Assembly: GCF_000426885.1 (NCBI RefSeq)
Contig: NZ_AUGF01000004.1
Coordinates: forward strand, 48,131-112,130
Length of the DNA: 64,000 nucleotides
Source: Moraxella caprae DSM 19149
Lineage (GTDB): Bacteria; Pseudomonadota; Gammaproteobacteria; Pseudomonadales; Moraxellaceae
Direction of reading: 5' to 3'
In this document: piece by piece, positions 36,748-45,766 of the stretch
How positions within the stretch are numbered: the stretch's first letter is position 1
Layout: every line of letters starts with the position of its first letter
Program-made: the position numbers and the translations under genes
The notes under the pieces: model-generated
The model's input: only the letters and a program-made list of their open reading frames with translations
What the model was told of the DNA's origin: nothing
The model's database searches: none

Positions 36748-38478
36748 ATGCCAACACCTAAAATCACCCCAAAAAATCCTGCGTTTGATTTTACCAAATA
36801 CCGCCCCTTTGAATTCGCCCCGCACCTGCCCGACCGCACATGGTGCGACAAACGCATAGAAAAAGCCCCAATTTGGGCGAGCGTGGATTTGCGAGACGGC
36901 AATCAAGCATTGATTGACCCCATGACCATTGAACAAAAGTTAAAGTTTTTTAAACTTTTGGTGGCGGTCGGTTTTAAAGAGATTGAGATTGGTTTTCCGT
37001 CTGCCGCCCAAGTGGAATTTGACTTTACACGCTTACTTATTGAAGGCGGTCATGTGCCTGATGATGTTACTTTGCAGGTGCTTGTACAGGCTCGTGAGCA
37101 TTTGATTGAGCGCACCTTTGAGAGCCTAAAAGGGGCAAAACGTGCCATTGTTCACGTTTATAACAGTACGTCAAGGGTACAACGTGATAAGGTGTATCAG
37201 CTTGACAAGGACGGCATTAAGGCGATCGCGGTGGGTGGGGCGACTTTGCTAAGAGACATTGCCAAACGTTATCCTGAGACCGAGTGGATTTTTCAGTACA
37301 GCCCTGAGAGTTTTAGCCAGACTGAGACTGATTTTGCCGTAGAAGTGTGCCAAGCGGTGTGCGATGTGTGGCGACCCCAAGACGGTCAAAAAGTGATTTT
37401 GAACCTGCCTGCAACGGTAGAAGCGTCCACGCCCAATCTATATGCCGACCAGATTGAGTATTTTTGTCGTCATTTGCCAAGCCGTAAAGACGTGATTGTG
37501 AGCCTACATACGCACAACGACCGTGGCTGTGGCGTGGCGGCAAGTGAGCTTGGCGTGATGGCAGGGGCTGACCGTGTGGAAGGCACGCTACTGGGTAATG
37601 GCGAGCGTACGGGCAACATGGATATTTTGACCATGGCGATGAACCTGTACACACAAGGGGTAGACCCTGAGCTTGATTTGTCGCAGGTGAGCGAGATTGT
37701 ACAAGTGGCGACCGACTGCACCAATCTGCCCGTACACCCACGCCATGCCTATGTTGGTGAACTTGTGTTTACAGCTTTCTCAGGTTCGCACCAAGATGCC
37801 ATTAAAAAGTCGCTGGATTATAATGAAAAGCACCCTGAAACCGAACAGCATTGGGATGTGGCATACTTGCCGATTGACCCTGTGCATATCGGACGTAGCT
37901 ATCAAGACGTGGTGCGTATCAATAGCCAGTCGGGTAAGGGCGGGGCGGCGTATATCTTACAGCGTCATTATGGCTTTGATTTGCCACGTTGGACGCAGAT
38001 TGATTTTGCCAAAGTGGTGCAGAACCAAGCCGAGAGTTTGGCTCGTGAGCTAAAAACGGACGAATTGCTTGACATCTTTACCAAGACTTATTTGACCCAA
38101 GAGACCTTTAAATTAAGCGATTATCAGATTAACAACAGGGGCGGAGATGTGTCATTTAACGGGCAAATCGCCACGCCCACAGATGTGCTAGAAATCATCG
38201 GGCAGGGAAATGGGGCGTTGTCGGCATTTATTGACGGACTGGTCAAGGCGACAGGTAAGGACATTCACGTGACCAATTACTCCGAACACGCCATTAACAC
38301 CAAGGCGACCGAGAGCCTGCTTGATGATGAGCTGGGCGACAACCAAACCAACTCAGCGGCAGCGGCGTACGTTCAGCTTAATGTGGCAGGCAAGGTGTAT
38401 TCAGGCATTGGCGTGTGTAGCAGTACCGTCTCTGCCATGCTAAAAGGCGTATTGTCGGCATTGTCGCAGTCGTGGTAA
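36748..38478 (+). CDS. leuA: 2-isopropylmalate synthase
   Basis: LeuA condenses acetyl-CoA with 2-ketoisovalerate, the first committed step to leucine. The protein of about 576 residues is longer than the E. coli enzyme (523) and resembles the long type-2 group, as in actinobacteria. The catalytic TIM barrel shows ASVDLRDGNQALIDPM near residue 48 and SLHTHNDRGCGVAASE near 250; the C-terminal half (about 430-576) is the leucine-sensing regulatory domain, ending VCSSTVSAMLKG. I start at MPTPKITPKN. An Lrp-type gene diverges upstream and a terminator follows. Confidence 0.93.
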   Translation: MPTPKITPKNPAFDFTKYRPFEFAPHLPDRTWCDKRIEKAPIWASVDLRDGNQALIDPMTIEQKLKFFKLLVAVGFKEIEIGFPSAAQVEFDFTRLLIEGGHVPDDVTLQVLVQAREHLIERTFESLKGAKRAIVHVYNSTSRVQRDKVYQLDKDGIKAIAVGGATLLRDIAKRYPETEWIFQYSPESFSQTETDFAVEVCQAVCDVWRPQDGQKVILNLPATVEASTPNLYADQIEYFCRHLPSRKDVIVSLHTHNDRGCGVAASELGVMAGADRVEGTLLGNGERTGNMDILTMAMNLYTQGVDPELDLSQVSEIVQVATDCTNLPVHPRHAYVGELVFTAFSGSHQDAIKKSLDYNEKHPETEQHWDVAYLPIDPVHIGRSYQDVVRINSQSGKGGAAYILQRHYGFDLPRWTQIDFAKVVQNQAESLARELKTDELLDIFTKTYLTQETFKLSDYQINNRGGDVSFNGQIATPTDVLEIIGQGNGALSAFIDGLVKATGKDIHVTNYSEHAINTKATESLLDDELGDNQTNSAAAAYVQLNVAGKVYSGIGVCSSTVSAMLKGVLSALSQSW

Positions 38479-38496
38479 TTGTTGTAATATAATGAT

Positions 38497-38530
38497 AAAA
38501 AGAGCGAGAATATTCGCTCTTTATTTTTTC
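38497..38530 (+). terminator. Intrinsic terminator after leuA
   Basis: AAAGAGCGA and TCGCTCTTT form a perfect stem followed by ATTTTTT, about 20 bases past the leuA stop. Confidence 0.9.
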
Positions 38531-38667
38531 AATATGGGGCGTGAGAATGAATTGTGACTTATTCAAGCACAATAGGTCATAAGGGTAAATTGCAATTTTT
38601 TATTATAACTACATCTAAAGGTAAGGTAAATCAATAGTGTTAAGATGTCATCAATGATAGGCATGCA

Positions 38668-39534
38668 CTAGCATTCATTTAGCCCTAATGTTTGGCTGAT
38701 TAGCTCATAAGCAATTGTCCCTTGCTTGGGAATTAGTGGCAGGTTATCTTTACCAAAGAACTGAGCATGGGACAACTCATCTTCATCGATGATGATATTT
38801 CCCGACTTATAGGTGGCACAAAAACCAAGCATGAGATTGGTTGGATACGGCCAGGCTTGGCTTTTGATGTAGTGAATGTTATCCACGAGAATGCCAGTCT
38901 CTTCTAGTGCTTCACGATGAATGGCCATCTCGGCACTCTCGCCCACTTCCATAAATCCAGCGATCAGTCCATACATGCCTGTTGCCTGATGGCGATGATG
39001 TTGTGCCAACAGGATTTGGGGCTGACCCGTCACAGGGCAGGGACGAGTGATGGCGATGATGACACAAGGCTGTATCTTGGGATAAAAATGCTGATGGCAG
39101 GTAGGACATGCCATGGCGTTTTCTTTGTGGCGACTTACTGTTTTGGTGCCACAATAGCCACAGAATTGATTGCCCTTTTGCCATAATAACAGCTGAATGC
39201 CTGCCGAGATTTCATGGGCGGTGTGACTGTCGGTTACGGCAACGGCATGGCGATAAGCGATAAACTCGCCATCAAGAGGATGTGGCTTAGTCATCTTTTG
39301 ATAATCAACGGCAAATACCCGTCTGCCATCATGTCCAAAATGTAGCAGTTCAACCACGCCTAGTGCGTCATTTAAACCATCATCCAAGCTATCTAAGCCA
39401 TCTATGCCTATCTTAGTATGACAAAACGCATAAGGTTTGCCGTCACGACAAAAAACACGCTCGCCATCAACGACCCATATTACATGGGTAGCCGATGACT
39501 GGGTGTCTACTGTGTTGATGCTTTGATGCTTCAT
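38668..39534 (-). CDS. nudC: NAD-capped RNA hydrolase / NADH pyrophosphatase NudC
   Basis: NudC cleaves NADH and removes NAD caps from RNA 5' ends. The 288-residue protein has a zinc ribbon (CGYCGTK and CPTCHQHF, near residues 137-160), the Nudix box GFMEVGESAEMAIHREALEE near 210, and the NudC-specific SQAWPYPTNLMLGF near 245 (usually SQPWPFP). Its start overlaps the stop of the FimL-like gene by four bases. Confidence 0.92.
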   Translation of the reverse strand: MKHQSINTVDTQSSATHVIWVVDGERVFCRDGKPYAFCHTKIGIDGLDSLDDGLNDALGVVELLHFGHDGRRVFAVDYQKMTKPHPLDGEFIAYRHAVAVTDSHTAHEISAGIQLLLWQKGNQFCGYCGTKTVSRHKENAMACPTCHQHFYPKIQPCVIIAITRPCPVTGQPQILLAQHHRHQATGMYGLIAGFMEVGESAEMAIHREALEETGILVDNIHYIKSQAWPYPTNLMLGFCATYKSGNIIIDEDELSHAQFFGKDNLPLIPKQGTIAYELISQTLGLNEC

Positions 39535-41216
39535 GCCACGAGCTGATTTAAACTATTTTGGCTGATGAGAATGCTTTGTTCATTGGTGGGACGGTTTTCT
39601 TCAAAGTTTTCAAATTCAAAGTCTGCCGCCACTAAGACATCCGCCCAAGCGTTACTGATACGAATCAGCTCATTATCAGGGGAAGTTTTAACCTTATCAA
39701 GCAGTCCGTTTTCTAAGCGACGAGCCAACAGGTATAGCTGAGCTGAGATAGCAGATAGGCGTAGGAACGCCGCCGCTCCTGCCACTTGGCGAATCATCTC
39801 AGGCGTGTTTTGCAGATTCATGATGTCGCGGTTACTGTCTGTGATATAGTCAGTCAATGCCAAAGTCGCCGCAGTTAGGTTGCTACGTGCTTCTTTGACC
39901 AAAGTTTCATAAGAAGTATCGAGCTGATGTAGTGAGATTTCACGGTTGTGCAGGGGTAATTTAACCGCCCCAGGGGTGTGGCTCTTGGCAAGGAAGATGG
40001 CAGAATTTTCAGCGACCAATAACTTATCTAAAAAAGTATCCAAGTCTTCTAGGGTGGGATTTTGCCATCCGCTCACTTGTGCTGAGGCTGCTGTTAGTGC
40101 TTGGCTAGCGTCGGCAAGCTCCAACAAGGTCATGGTCTGGGATAAGGTATTAAGCTCGGTTTTGATGCTATCAATGCTGACCATATCGCCAATCTCACCC
40201 ATGCCGTTAGAGGCACGCACGAATTTATCTACTTTTTGTTTGATGGCTTCTATTTGCTCTTGAATCAAGTCGTTGAGTGTGTCGGTGATTTCACGGTTGG
40301 GCCCGAATAAGAAACGTTGCATTTCGCTAAACTTGGTGTCGCTTACTCGGTTTAGAGCGTACTTTTGATTGGCAAGGGTGGCAAATTCTTTGTTTTTGTT
40401 GCAAGCAAAGCTGACCATCTCGGCAAAACGACGGTCCTCAATCGGCAAATAGTCAGAAAATTGCTGTTCTAGATAAACCAAGATACGCTTTTTGGCATGG
40501 CTTAGCGGTAGGTCGTTGGCGATGTTTTGGGTGATGGTTTTTGCCGATTGCCAAAATAGGGTGTCAGAATGCTGGGCAATCAAAGCACAGGCTTTGGTCA
40601 TACCATCTAATTTTTGGCGTTCATCATCAGAGATGACGCCGTCTTTATTTTCAAGGATGACAGATAGGCCTGCACGATAGGCTTGGGTTAAGGCTTTGAC
40701 ATTGAGTCCAAGCGTGCTAAGAGAAGCGTAGTTTGCTTGGGGGTCGGCGATGATGACGCTGTTAATGTTTTGGTTTAGGGTGGTGGATTCGATGACAGCA
40801 TGTCCCAAATGTCCGCCCAGTTTATTGATGATGGGTAGTAGCAAGGCAGGTTCGGGCGTTTCTTTTAATAAGACAAATTCAACATAACGGTCTAGTAGCA
40901 TGATGGCTTCTGAGATGTCCGTCATCAGAATCTCATTTTCATCTTCGTCGCTATCGGCATTACCATGCAACAGCGTGTAACTTGCTGATAGATTTTTGGC
41001 AAGCAGTCCTGCTCCGTTAAAGGCAATCAATTCAAAAATGGCAGACAGCTGTGATAGGTTATTTGCTGAGTCTAACAGCAGGGGGGCTTGGTCAGGGTCA
41101 TCATAAAACTCACGCAAATGCACTTCGGCGTCTTTTAGCACAGAGCCGATTTCATTACGCAAAATATGAAGTGATGATAAGTCAAAATTGGTGGCGGTTT
41201 TGGCTGATTGAGTCAT
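39531..41216 (-). CDS. FimL-like protein (N-terminal ChpA/PilL homologue)
   Basis: This 561-residue, almost wholly helical cytoplasmic protein resembles FimL of Pseudomonas, which is related to the N-terminal Hpt-like part of the ChpA chemosensory kinase: LHILRNEIGSVLKDAEVHLR near residue 15 and FELIAFNGAGLLAKNLSASY near 62. I see no His-phosphotransfer motif (HxxKG), as expected for FimL. FimL links the Chp system to cAMP and type IV pilus function. No pilus genes are adjacent. It is coupled to nudC. The assignment rests on pattern and length, not on an alignment. Confidence 0.6.
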   Translation of the reverse strand: MTQSAKTATNFDLSSLHILRNEIGSVLKDAEVHLREFYDDPDQAPLLLDSANNLSQLSAIFELIAFNGAGLLAKNLSASYTLLHGNADSDEDENEILMTDISEAIMLLDRYVEFVLLKETPEPALLLPIINKLGGHLGHAVIESTTLNQNINSVIIADPQANYASLSTLGLNVKALTQAYRAGLSVILENKDGVISDDERQKLDGMTKACALIAQHSDTLFWQSAKTITQNIANDLPLSHAKKRILVYLEQQFSDYLPIEDRRFAEMVSFACNKNKEFATLANQKYALNRVSDTKFSEMQRFLFGPNREITDTLNDLIQEQIEAIKQKVDKFVRASNGMGEIGDMVSIDSIKTELNTLSQTMTLLELADASQALTAASAQVSGWQNPTLEDLDTFLDKLLVAENSAIFLAKSHTPGAVKLPLHNREISLHQLDTSYETLVKEARSNLTAATLALTDYITDSNRDIMNLQNTPEMIRQVAGAAAFLRLSAISAQLYLLARRLENGLLDKVKTSPDNELIRISNAWADVLVAADFEFENFEENRPTNEQSILISQNSLNQLVA

Positions 41217-41325
41217 GATAATCCTGTTGTTTTACAGCACGCATTAATAATCGCTACATTTAACCATGTTTGGCGAAACTTGGCAAGTAAAATTATGCTA
41301 AATAGGGCAAATATCGGATAAATTG

Positions 41326-42870
41326 TTATTTAAGTACGCTCTTGCGCCATGCCCCATCGGCAGAGAAGTCATCTTTTGAGCGGATTAGTTGGGCGGATAA
41401 GGTACTTAAATCACTAAAACTAATCTCGCCCCTGTTGTCATCTTGGCTTACCCCTTCTTCTTCCATGCTCATGGCAATCTGTCCGCTGGTCATGGCAAGA
41501 TAGACTTCAAGCAAAATCTGCGAGTCCTTTAATGCCCCGTGGTAAGAACGGTCAATGTCCTGACCGACATCTAGGCGTTTGGCAAGGGCGTCCAAATTGT
41601 TCTTTTGCCCTGCGTACATTTTGCGGGCAAGCATGAGTGAGTCGGTGACTTCCACGACATCGGCAAAGTCGGTCATGCCCACTTTGTCAAACTCATGCGA
41701 TAAAAATTTCATATCAAACTGGGCGTTATGAGCGATGATTTCCGCCCCTTTCATAAACTCATAGACATAAGGGGCGACATCGGCAAACCGAGGCTTGTCC
41801 ACCAAAAATTCATTGTGAATGCCGTGAACGCCAATGACTTCATCATCCATCTCCCTGTCAGGATTTAGGTACACATGTAATTGAACCCCAGTTGGCTTAC
41901 GTTTGACCATCTCAACAATGCCAATCTCAACGATACGGTCGCCCGTGGCAGGGTCAATGCCTGTCGTCTCTGTATCCATAATCAGCTGACGTTCTGACGC
42001 CCCACGATGAATGGGGTCGGGCAGTACCGCCCAAAACGGCTCACGAATCTCATCGGTGCGTCCGTCATAGTCTGGGTTTTGGTGGTTGTGGCGAACCACT
42101 TGCATGGGGGCAGGCGGTGTTTTTTTCTTGGATTTTTTGCTGGGAGTTTTATTTTGCGTTTGGCTGACTGGTTCGCTGTCATTAACATCCGCTCCCACAT
42201 CTGCCATTGGGCCGGTGGGGTCAAATTCATCATCTGCAACCATGTTTGCCATGTCAGCATAATAACCCATGTCATCACCCAAATCACTGCTGTGAAAATT
42301 ACTGTCATCAAGGGCGTGGTTGGTGGTCTCGTTCATTGTGGTTGTCTCGTCTGTCTTTTTTAATGGAGCGTTTGCCTTGGTATCGCTTGCAGAGTTATTT
42401 GTCGGGGCGTGGCTGATAAACAGCTCACCACTGCCAGTAACGCCATCATTGGCAAGCTTGTCCGCCATCTCATTGCCGATGTGTCCTGCATGTCCTTTTA
42501 TCCATTGCCAATCAATGGTGCGACGTTGGCAGGCGTTGTCTAGGCGTATCCATAGGTCTTGGTTGAGCACCGCCTTGCCGTCCGCTTTTTTCCAGCCTTT
42601 GGCTTTCCAGCTGTTAATCCACTGGGTAATGCCGTTTTTGACATAGCCTGAGTCCGTCCAAATCTGTATCGGTGTATCGGCAGGCGTGCGTTCTAGGGCG
42701 GTGATTGCCCCCATGAGCTCCATGCGGTTGTTGGTGGTGTCGCTCTCACCGCCCCAAATGTTTAGCACGTCGCCTGTGGGGTAGATGATGTGCGTGCCAA
42801 ACCCACCAGCGGACGCCCCTGCCTTGCCGTTGCCTTTGCATGCTCCGTCAGTATAAGCGATGATGGTCAT
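41326..42870 (-). CDS. RNase HI - DNA polymerase III epsilon (DnaQ) fusion
   Basis: Residues about 1-150 are RNase HI: YTDGACKGNGKAG, NNRMELMGAI, IWTDSGYV and IGNEMADKLAND supply the four acidic residues. An acidic then Lys-rich linker (about 155-285) follows. Residues about 295-475 are the DnaQ 3'-5' proofreading exonuclease: MDTETTGID (ExoI), AHNAQFDMKFL (ExoII) and HGALKDSQ (ExoIII, HxAxxxD type). E. coli has separate adjacent rnhA and dnaQ genes. The fused protein would remove RNA from hybrids and proofread replication. It overlaps aroQ by four bases. Confidence 0.92.
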   Translation of the reverse strand: MTIIAYTDGACKGNGKAGASAGGFGTHIIYPTGDVLNIWGGESDTTNNRMELMGAITALERTPADTPIQIWTDSGYVKNGITQWINSWKAKGWKKADGKAVLNQDLWIRLDNACQRRTIDWQWIKGHAGHIGNEMADKLANDGVTGSGELFISHAPTNNSASDTKANAPLKKTDETTTMNETTNHALDDSNFHSSDLGDDMGYYADMANMVADDEFDPTGPMADVGADVNDSEPVSQTQNKTPSKKSKKKTPPAPMQVVRHNHQNPDYDGRTDEIREPFWAVLPDPIHRGASERQLIMDTETTGIDPATGDRIVEIGIVEMVKRKPTGVQLHVYLNPDREMDDEVIGVHGIHNEFLVDKPRFADVAPYVYEFMKGAEIIAHNAQFDMKFLSHEFDKVGMTDFADVVEVTDSLMLARKMYAGQKNNLDALAKRLDVGQDIDRSYHGALKDSQILLEVYLAMTSGQIAMSMEEEGVSQDDNRGEISFSDLSTLSAQLIRSKDDFSADGAWRKSVLK

Positions 42871-43361
42871 GAGTGTACGCCATTTGTTTTATATAAATTT
42901 TTTAAAAACCATGCCAATGCCATGTCATAACCCATGTCGCCAAGCCCACAAATCACGCCCACCGCCTTGTCCGAAAAATATGAATGACTGCGAAACGGTT
43001 CACGAGCGTGGATATTGGATAAATGCACTTCAATAAAGGGTTTGCCACTGGCAAGCAAAGAGTCACGAATGGCAACCGACGTATGGGTAAAGGCAGCTGG
43101 ATTGATGATAACCCCATCAAATTTGTCGTGGTCGTCCGCCAATACGCCTTGGCTACCGATGATGTCCACGATGTCGCCTTCGTGGTTGGATTGAAAATGG
43201 TCAAGTTGGATGCCGTGCTGATGAGCGGTGGTAGATAGGCGGTGAATGATGTCTTGTAAGGTGGTCGTGCCATAAATGTGCGGTTCACGCTTGCCCAGTA
43301 AGTGCAGATTGGCACCGTTTAGCACTAATAATTTACGGTTTAGGGGGGTGGTTTGGTTCAT
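42867..43361 (-). CDS. aroQ: Type II 3-dehydroquinate dehydratase
   Basis: AroQ forms 3-dehydroshikimate in the aromatic amino acid pathway. The 164-residue protein has the type II signatures: LNGANLHLLGKREPHIYG near residue 13 with catalytic Arg and Tyr, NHEGDIVD, NPAAFTHTSVAIRD with the active-site Asn near 88, and VHLSNIHAREPFRSHS with the catalytic His. Length is normal. It heads a minus-strand pair with rnhA-dnaQ. Confidence 0.94.
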   Translation of the reverse strand: MNQTTPLNRKLLVLNGANLHLLGKREPHIYGTTTLQDIIHRLSTTAHQHGIQLDHFQSNHEGDIVDIIGSQGVLADDHDKFDGVIINPAAFTHTSVAIRDSLLASGKPFIEVHLSNIHAREPFRSHSYFSDKAVGVICGLGDMGYDMALAWFLKNLYKTNGVHS

Positions 43362-43463
43362 GAGTGCTGATGTCTATGTGTGTTTATGTGAAATGCTGAT
43401 TATTTTAACAAATTTTTAAAGGTGGTGGGGTGTAAATTTTTTGTTAATGTTTGGTTACATACG

Positions 43464-43492
43464 TTTACAGACATTTAAAAGTGTGCTATATT
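43464..43492 (+). promoter_or_regulatory. Promoter of the cold-shock gene
   Basis: TTTACA (43464-43469) and TATATT (43487-43492) are separated by exactly 17 bases. Initiation near 43499 would give a leader of about 90 bases, consistent with the structured leaders of cold-shock mRNAs. Confidence 0.65.
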
Positions 43493-43587
43493 TAGGCGCG
43501 AGTTTACGATAACTGCGTAGTGCGTAGGCTTATTGGTTATTTGTATCATTGTAAGTGTTACAATGTGGTATTTTTTAAGGAAGTGTT

Positions 43588-43800
43588 ATGTCTGCTCGTG
43601 AACAAGGTCAGGTTAAATGGTTTAACAATGCCAAAGGTTTTGGCTTTATCCAGCGCGCCACTGGCGAAGATGTGTTTGTGCATTTTCGTTCTATTGTCGG
43701 TGACGGCTATCGCTCGCTAAGAGAAGGTGAAATGGTGGAATTTGTCGTGACCGAAGGCGATAAAGGATTGCAAGCCGAAGAAGTCACCAAATTAATGTGA
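43588..43800 (+). CDS. CspA-family cold-shock protein
   Basis: The 70-residue single cold-shock domain has RNP1 KGFGFIQR and RNP2 VFVHF, separated as in CspA, with [11 protein letters not shown] at the start. It binds single-stranded RNA and DNA and melts mRNA structure. AAGGAAGTGTT precedes the ATG. A promoter with a leader of about 90 bases lies upstream and a terminator downstream, so it is monocistronic. Confidence 0.93.
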   Translation: MSAREQGQVKWFNNAKGFGFIQRATGEDVFVHFRSIVGDGYRSLREGEMVEFVVTEGDKGLQAEEVTKLM

Positions 43801-43814
43801 TGTTTAAATCACGC

Positions 43815-43841
43815 AAAACCTGCCCTTGGGGTGGGTTTTTT
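43815..43841 (+). terminator. Intrinsic terminator after the cold-shock gene
   Basis: AAAACCTGCCC pairs with GGGTGGGTTTT, using two G-T pairs, and ends in T. It begins 15 bases after the stop. Confidence 0.75.
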
Positions 43842-43948
43842 ATAAGGTTTTAAAATTGGGCTTTAATATTAGCTTTTAAAATTGGGTTTTGCCTGTTATG
43901 ATAAGTTATGATAAAATATAAGATTGATTCTTTTATAAAGGCGTGATT

Positions 43949-44356
43949 ATGCAAAAGCCAAACAAACTTATCCATACACTTGGTATCCTAGCGTTGCTTG
44001 GTGTTGGCGGTACGGCTCATTCGGCAGTGACCTTATCAGCGGATGAATCAGCCAGAATCGAAGAGATAGCAGGGATTTGCATGCTTGCCAGTAAAGGCGT
44101 TTATGACATCGCCATCGACCATCAAAATGGTGTCAGCAAAGACAAAGCCAAGAAAAACCTTGATAAAGCCTTAAAAAGAGTGGAAAAAAGTTTTTCAAAA
44201 AAAGACATGGTATCATTTATCGACGAGACATGGCAAAACGGCTTGAACATCATTTATAAAATGCCCGTTTATGATGACAAAGATGACAAAGAGCGGTTTG
44301 TTCAGCAAGCTGTGGAAGGCTCACTTAATGCCTGTTTTAATGATTTGGATGGATGA
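43949..44356 (+). CDS. Small exported protein of unknown function
   Basis: The protein of about 135 residues has a signal peptide (about 1-25, HTLGILALLGVGGTAHSA with an AHSA cleavage site). The mature part is about 110 residues, helical, and contains two Cys (ICMLAS and NACF) near its ends that could form a disulfide, plus a Lys-rich centre. I start at the ATG 43949, with AAGG eight bases upstream, rather than the GTG at 43943. No family recognised. Confidence 0.65.
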   Translation: MQKPNKLIHTLGILALLGVGGTAHSAVTLSADESARIEEIAGICMLASKGVYDIAIDHQNGVSKDKAKKNLDKALKRVEKSFSKKDMVSFIDETWQNGLNIIYKMPVYDDKDDKERFVQQAVEGSLNACFNDLDG

Positions 44357-44496
44357 TTTAAAAATATCAAAAGATAAAAACGTAAATGTTGCCAATCACT
44401 TTTGATTTTTATCATTTTTAAAAATATCATTGATAAAAACCTGACAAACATTTGGTAAAACACCAAACAATATTCGCCCATTTAGTTTAAAAGGAC

Positions 44497-45672
44497 ATGC
44501 CCTTGACCGAGCAATTTAGCACGTTTCGTGACTTACCCCTAGCAGAACCCATCCAAAAGGCAGTATCGGCTTTGGGTTTTGAGACTCTCACGCCCATTCA
44601 AGCCCAAATCTTGCCCCATACCCTAGCAGGACAAGATGCCATTGGGCAGGCACAGACAGGCACGGGCAAGACCGCCACGTTTTTAATTACCATCATCCAA
44701 AGTCTGCTGTCTCGCCCGTTTGGTGATGATGAGACACGTTATTTGGGTGAGCCACGGGCGTTAATCCTAGCACCGACCCGAGAGTTGGCACAGCAGATTT
44801 ATAGCGACTGCCGAGAGCTCGTCAAATACAGTGGGTTGTATGCTTTGTGCATGACTGGTGGGGCGGATTATGACAAGCAAGCAAATGAGATAAACCGTCG
44901 CCCGATGGATATTTTGATTGGCACACCAGGGCGGATTATTGACTGGGTGCAAAAGGGCGTGCTGTTTCTTGACCGTGTGGAAGTGTTGGTGTTAGATGAA
45001 GCCGACCGCATGCTGGACATGGGATTTATCCCTGATGTTAAGCGACTGATTAGCAAAATGCCTGCCAATACGCACCGCCAAAGTTTACTGTTCTCAGCAA
45101 CGTTTAACACCGACGTCATGAATTTGGCGTATCGCTGGCTGTATCAGCCGACTTTTGTGGAAATCGCCCCCGAGAGTCGTACCAATAAGAACATTGAACA
45201 GCGTTTTTATCTATTGACTGACCGCCAAAAACTGACAGCATTAAAGCAGTTGCTTGGCAGTGATGATGTCAAAAAAGCCATTGTTTTTGCCAATCGCAAA
45301 GACCAAGTTAAACGCCTGTATGACAACCTACGCAAGCATGTGGACGTGACCATGCTCTCAGGCGATGTTGCCCAAGCCAAGCGAGAGCGTTACCTAAAAC
45401 GCTTTAAAGATGACGAAGTGAATGTACTGGTGGCGACCGACGTGGCAGGGCGTGGCATACATGTGGATGACGTGACCCATGTCATTAACTACACTCTGCC
45501 TGATTTGCCCGATGATTATGTTCATCGTATCGGACGCACAGGGCGAGCAGGACAATCGGGTGTATCTATTAGCTTGGTGGGCGAAGATGATGCCTTTAAC
45601 CTGCCTGCCTTAGAGAAGCATTTGGGGATGAAGTTTGGTTTGTTGCAATTTGATGATTTGGTGCAAGACTAG
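44497..45672 (+). CDS. DEAD-box RNA helicase (RhlB-like)
   Basis: The 391-residue protein has the DEAD-box core and little else: Q motif FETLTPIQAQ, Walker A AQTGTGKTA near 53, PTRELAQQ, VLDEADRMLDMG near 168, SAT, and HRIGRTGRAGQ near 350. It is compact like RhlB, which partners RNase E in RNA decay, but lacks an obvious C-terminal extension. AAGGA ends one base before the ATG, too close for efficient use, so the in-frame TTG at 44503 may be the true start. Confidence 0.85.
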   Translation: MPLTEQFSTFRDLPLAEPIQKAVSALGFETLTPIQAQILPHTLAGQDAIGQAQTGTGKTATFLITIIQSLLSRPFGDDETRYLGEPRALILAPTRELAQQIYSDCRELVKYSGLYALCMTGGADYDKQANEINRRPMDILIGTPGRIIDWVQKGVLFLDRVEVLVLDEADRMLDMGFIPDVKRLISKMPANTHRQSLLFSATFNTDVMNLAYRWLYQPTFVEIAPESRTNKNIEQRFYLLTDRQKLTALKQLLGSDDVKKAIVFANRKDQVKRLYDNLRKHVDVTMLSGDVAQAKRERYLKRFKDDEVNVLVATDVAGRGIHVDDVTHVINYTLPDLPDDYVHRIGRTGRAGQSGVSISLVGEDDAFNLPALEKHLGMKFGLLQFDDLVQD

Positions 45673-45766
45673 GCGTGAGATGATGTGATGGCTAAATACA
45701 ATACCAAATAGTATGGCAACTTAACACAAAAATCATAACAACCAATCATTAAAAACAACAAAAGGC

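Noticed and set aside
43860..43940. Possible small RNA gene between the cold-shock gene and the exported protein gene
   Set aside because: Only AT-rich DNA and short TTTTAAAATTGGG repetition are visible, with no promoter-terminator pair.
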